Source of the DNA: Frankiales bacterium
GTDB lineage: Bacteria > Actinomycetota > Actinomycetes > Mycobacteriales > SCTD01
Direction: 5' to 3'
DNA: 7,812 bases
Assembly: GCA_025464915.1 (NCBI GenBank)
Contig: JAODNF010000329.1
Coordinates: 1-7,812 of the forward strand
Shown: piece by piece, positions 6,351-7,812 of the stretch
How positions within the stretch are numbered: the first letter of the stretch is position 1
How the letters are laid out: each line of letters starts with the position of its first letter
The notes under the pieces: generated by a model
Database searches by the model: none
Told to the model about the DNA's origin: nothing
What the model saw: only the letters and a program-made list of their open reading frames with translations
Translations under genes and position numbers: made by a program

Positions 6351-6666
6351 CCAACAGCGGTTCACCAGGTGGAAGGCCGCCTGGATCGCCTCGTGGACCG
6401 CGAGTTGTTGGGCGTCGAGGAGGAAGCCGCGGGGTTCGTGAAGCTGGCCGATCGGGATGCTCGTGATCTGGTCGCACTTCACCGCGCACCGCTCATCCAG
6501 CCCGTTTGCGGTCCGACGAGAACCCCGGTGGCGATGCCGTAGATCGTGCCCGTGATGCACTCGAGCTCGGCCAGGATTCGAGGCGGCGGAACTCCTCCAT
6601 CGTCGGGCTGATCGCGCGCACGTCTGAGAGCCGGCCTTGTGCACCTTCAGGTCGGGCGCTCGTCAT
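6306..6666 (-). pseudogene. Degenerate gene with MazF/PemK-like C-terminus
   Basis: On the minus strand an ATG at 6666-6664 opens a frame (MTSARPEGAQGRLSDV... to MEEFRRLE). Protein-like sequence then continues in a second frame (ILAELECITGTIYG, IATGVLVGP) and finally in a third, which ends at a TGA at 6308-6306. The last frame holds NGLDERCAVKCDQITSIP, then GFLLDAQQLAVHEAIQAAF, which resembles the C-terminal part of MazF/PemK-type toxin endoribonucleases (the V-x-C-D-Q-I strand and the final helix). Joined, the pieces give about 115 aa, close to MazF size. I see no MazF-like N-terminus. At least two frameshifts are needed, so the gene is probably dead unless the sequence has errors. Its ATG overlaps the stop of the upstream relic as ATGA. 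Family assignment is tentative. Confidence 0.35.
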
Positions 6667-6939
6667 TCGGGCAGTGGGTAGCCAAGTACTTGCAACATCC
6701 CCTCCAACGCGGTGGGGAAGCAGGCGCATTGGATGCTCGCCTCCGAGGTGTGGATGACGAAGGCGACGGTCCCAGGACTCAGCCCGAGAGCGCGTCCCCG
6801 ACGAGACCCTGGCGCAGAGAGTCGAGGTCCACGCTGTCGATCTGGATGCGACGCTCGCGGGCAATGGGGAGTACGAAGATCGTCCCGAGAAAGCCCGGAC
6901 GCCGGCGAACTTCACCCCGAGATACCTCGGCCACGCCAT
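6663..6939 (-). pseudogene. Degenerate upstream gene of the same two-gene block, family unknown
   Basis: Three consecutive minus-strand segments in different frames look like protein: MAWPRYLGVKFAGVRA from an ATG at 6939-6937, then FLGTIFVLPIARERR with IQIDSVDLDSLRQGLVGDAL (stop near 6780), then GLSPGTVAFVIHTSEASIQC and FPTALEGMLQVLGYPLPE ending at a TGA at 6665-6663. Joined they give about 91 aa with no membrane segment and no motif I can name. Two frameshifts, near 6895 and near 6782, interrupt it. The stop overlaps the next start as ATGA, as in a coupled two-gene operon; a small gene directly before a MazF-like toxin would fit an antitoxin, but nothing in the sequence proves that. The stretch 6940-7194 to its right shows no convincing gene on either strand. 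Confidence 0.3.
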
Positions 6940-7200
6940 GTCGCCACCACCGACGCCGAAGGCCCGGCTGTTCGCCTGAGACGAGTCGCAGCCCACACGC
7001 GACCCTCTGCTTGCGCCACAGGCGGGCTGACTGCCAGGCGCGAGACACGCGTCAAGGGTATGCGGGTTGCCGCAAAGCCGGACGCTGACAACGAGGGTCT
7101 GGCACGCCCGACCTACCGAATGGAGGTGCCGCTTCCGAGCGCGAAGATCCGGCTTCCTCGCCTACTGCATCTTCACCTCCGAACGGGCAAGATCATGCTC

Positions 7201-7563
7201 ATGAGCACACCAGGGCAGGTCCTCGCGGTCCTCCGTGAGTTGGTGCTGGATGAACCGGAAAGGGGGATCACCGCTGACCAGTTCAGGAGTGATCCGATGG
7301 CCTGGCAAGCCGCTGCAGAGGACTTCGGAGTGTCGACGCTTCCAGTCCACGCGGAGCCGGACGCGGCCCAGGCAGACGCCGAACGCTGTCGCGCAGCGAT
7401 AGTCGATGCTGGGTGGGCAGACCAGGGCGAGGCCGAAGTCGGTGCCATCTTCGACCACGACGCGAACGGATGGCGAGGAGTCGTCAACCTCGACTTCGGC
7501 CTCTTGCCGCCGGTGGAGGACGGCGACGCCGTCCCCTTCAGGCCAGCCATCGCGGAAAGGTAG
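7201..7563 (+). CDS. Hypothetical protein, 120 aa, acidic
   Basis: An intact 120-residue frame that I do not recognise. It is rich in Asp, Glu and Ala (DEPERGITADQF, AEPDAAQADAERC, FDHDANGWRG, PPVEDGDA), with no signal peptide or membrane helix, so a soluble cytoplasmic protein is likely. Residues 1-20 could form a helix (STPGQVLAVLRELVLDEPE). Third-position GC is lower than in the liv genes, which suggests a different history. The start is uncertain: ATG at 7201 or at 7195, neither with a strong ribosome binding site. A terminator-like hairpin follows the stop directly. The opposite strand is also open (7162-7458), but its product is rich in Cys/Arg/His and less protein-like. Confidence 0.55.
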   Translation: MSTPGQVLAVLRELVLDEPERGITADQFRSDPMAWQAAAEDFGVSTLPVHAEPDAAQADAERCRAAIVDAGWADQGEAEVGAIFDHDANGWRGVVNLDFGLLPPVEDGDAVPFRPAIAER

Positions 7564-7564
7564 G

Positions 7565-7598
7565 GGCCGCTCCGTAGCCCGACGGACCGGCCTTCTTC
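7565..7598 (+). terminator. Likely intrinsic terminator after the hypothetical gene
   Basis: GGCC (7565-7568) pairs with GGCC (7589-7592), and inside a 2x2 internal loop TCCGT (7571-7575) pairs with ACGGA (7582-7586) around a 6-nt loop. TTCTTC follows at once (7593-7598). It begins 1 nt after the TAG stop at 7563. The stem is interrupted, so strength is uncertain, but the position and pyrimidine tail fit a terminator. Confidence 0.5.
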
Positions 7599-7643
7599 GC
7601 TGCTCGTAGATCAGGCGTTACATGCGCTTCTGCTTCAGGCACC

Positions 7644-7812
7644 ATGACTACCGTGACCGATGAGTCAACTCTTCCCGCCGGCTGGACGCTCGAGCGCGTG
7701 CGTGGGCTCGAGCCGGCCACCAAGATGCTCTACCCCTCCGCGCACTTCGTAGTTTCGTCCCACACAGGGCAGGAGCCGGAATACGAAGTGCTGGAGCCGA
7801 CGGCCATCCTAG
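7644..7812 (+). CDS. Hypothetical protein, 5' end only (cut by window edge)
   Basis: From the ATG at 7644 the frame stays open for 56 codons to the right edge. The product begins MTTVTDESTLPAGWTLERVR, continues with LEPATKMLYPSAHFVVSS, and ends with EPEYEVLEPTAIL. I do not recognise the family. It has no signal peptide or membrane segment in the visible part; the Pro-Ala-Gly-Trp stretch is followed by what looks like a beta-rich domain. Only a weak AGG (7637-7639) precedes the start. It lies 80 nt after the upstream gene and behind its terminator, so it is probably transcribed separately. Confidence 0.55.
   Translation, partial: MTTVTDESTLPAGWTLERVRGLEPATKMLYPSAHFVVSSHTGQEPEYEVLEPTAIL

Noticed and set aside
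7122..7180. A 7-bp inverted repeat GGAGGTG / CACCTCC before the 7201 gene.
   Set aside because: The 45-nt spacer and short arms are expected by chance in GC-rich DNA, and nothing nearby supports a regulatory or mobile role.
6306..7200. The idea that the degenerate block is an insertion sequence.
   Set aside because: I found no terminal inverted repeats, target-site duplication or transposase motifs such as DDE/DEDD blocks in any frame.

Overview
The window is chromosomal DNA from a high-GC Gram-positive bacterium, most likely an actinomycete. The base composition is strongly GC-rich with G/C-ending codons, GTG and TTG starts are used, and the left edge carries the N-terminus of an actinobacterial-type ribosomal protein S1. 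The genus cannot be fixed from the sequence alone.

Layout. (1) Positions 1-181, minus strand: the first 60 codons of rpsA (30S ribosomal protein S1), with a TTG start and a clear GGAG ribosome binding site. Its leader holds a small hairpin flanked by a spaced direct repeat. (2) 336-1154, plus strand, divergent from rpsA: a class I SAM-dependent methyltransferase. (3) 1332-5955, plus strand: a compact branched-chain amino acid (HAAT/Liv-type) ABC importer operon. It runs in the order fused permease LivHM (629 aa), ATPase LivG, ATPase LivF, then the lipoprotein substrate-binding protein (LivJ/K type). The first three genes overlap (14 nt, then ATGA). The operon closes with a very strong 16-bp hairpin capped by a UNCG-type loop at 5969-6004. 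(4) 6117-6350: a small unrecognised ORF whose 3' end runs into the next block. (5) About 6306-6939, minus strand: degenerate DNA in which protein-like segments are scattered over three frames. Rebuilt with frameshifts they give two short genes joined by an ATGA overlap, the second ending in a MazF/PemK-like tail, so this may be a decayed toxin-antitoxin pair. (6) 7201-7563: a hypothetical 120-aa acidic protein followed by a likely terminator. (7) 7644-7812: the 5' end of a further unrecognised gene that continues past the window.

How the genes fit together. The lipoprotein captures a small substrate, probably a branched-chain or other hydrophobic amino acid, outside the membrane. The fused LivHM channel passes it inward, powered by the LivG/LivF ATPase pair. 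rpsA and the methyltransferase are housekeeping-type neighbours. Everything right of about 6000 looks like accessory DNA: small unknown genes, weaker codon bias, broken frames. I saw no CRISPR array, tRNA, rRNA or intact mobile element. The most notable non-textbook items are the interrupted two-gene relic, the repeat-hairpin-repeat arrangement in the rpsA leader, and an operator-like palindrome at the liv promoter.
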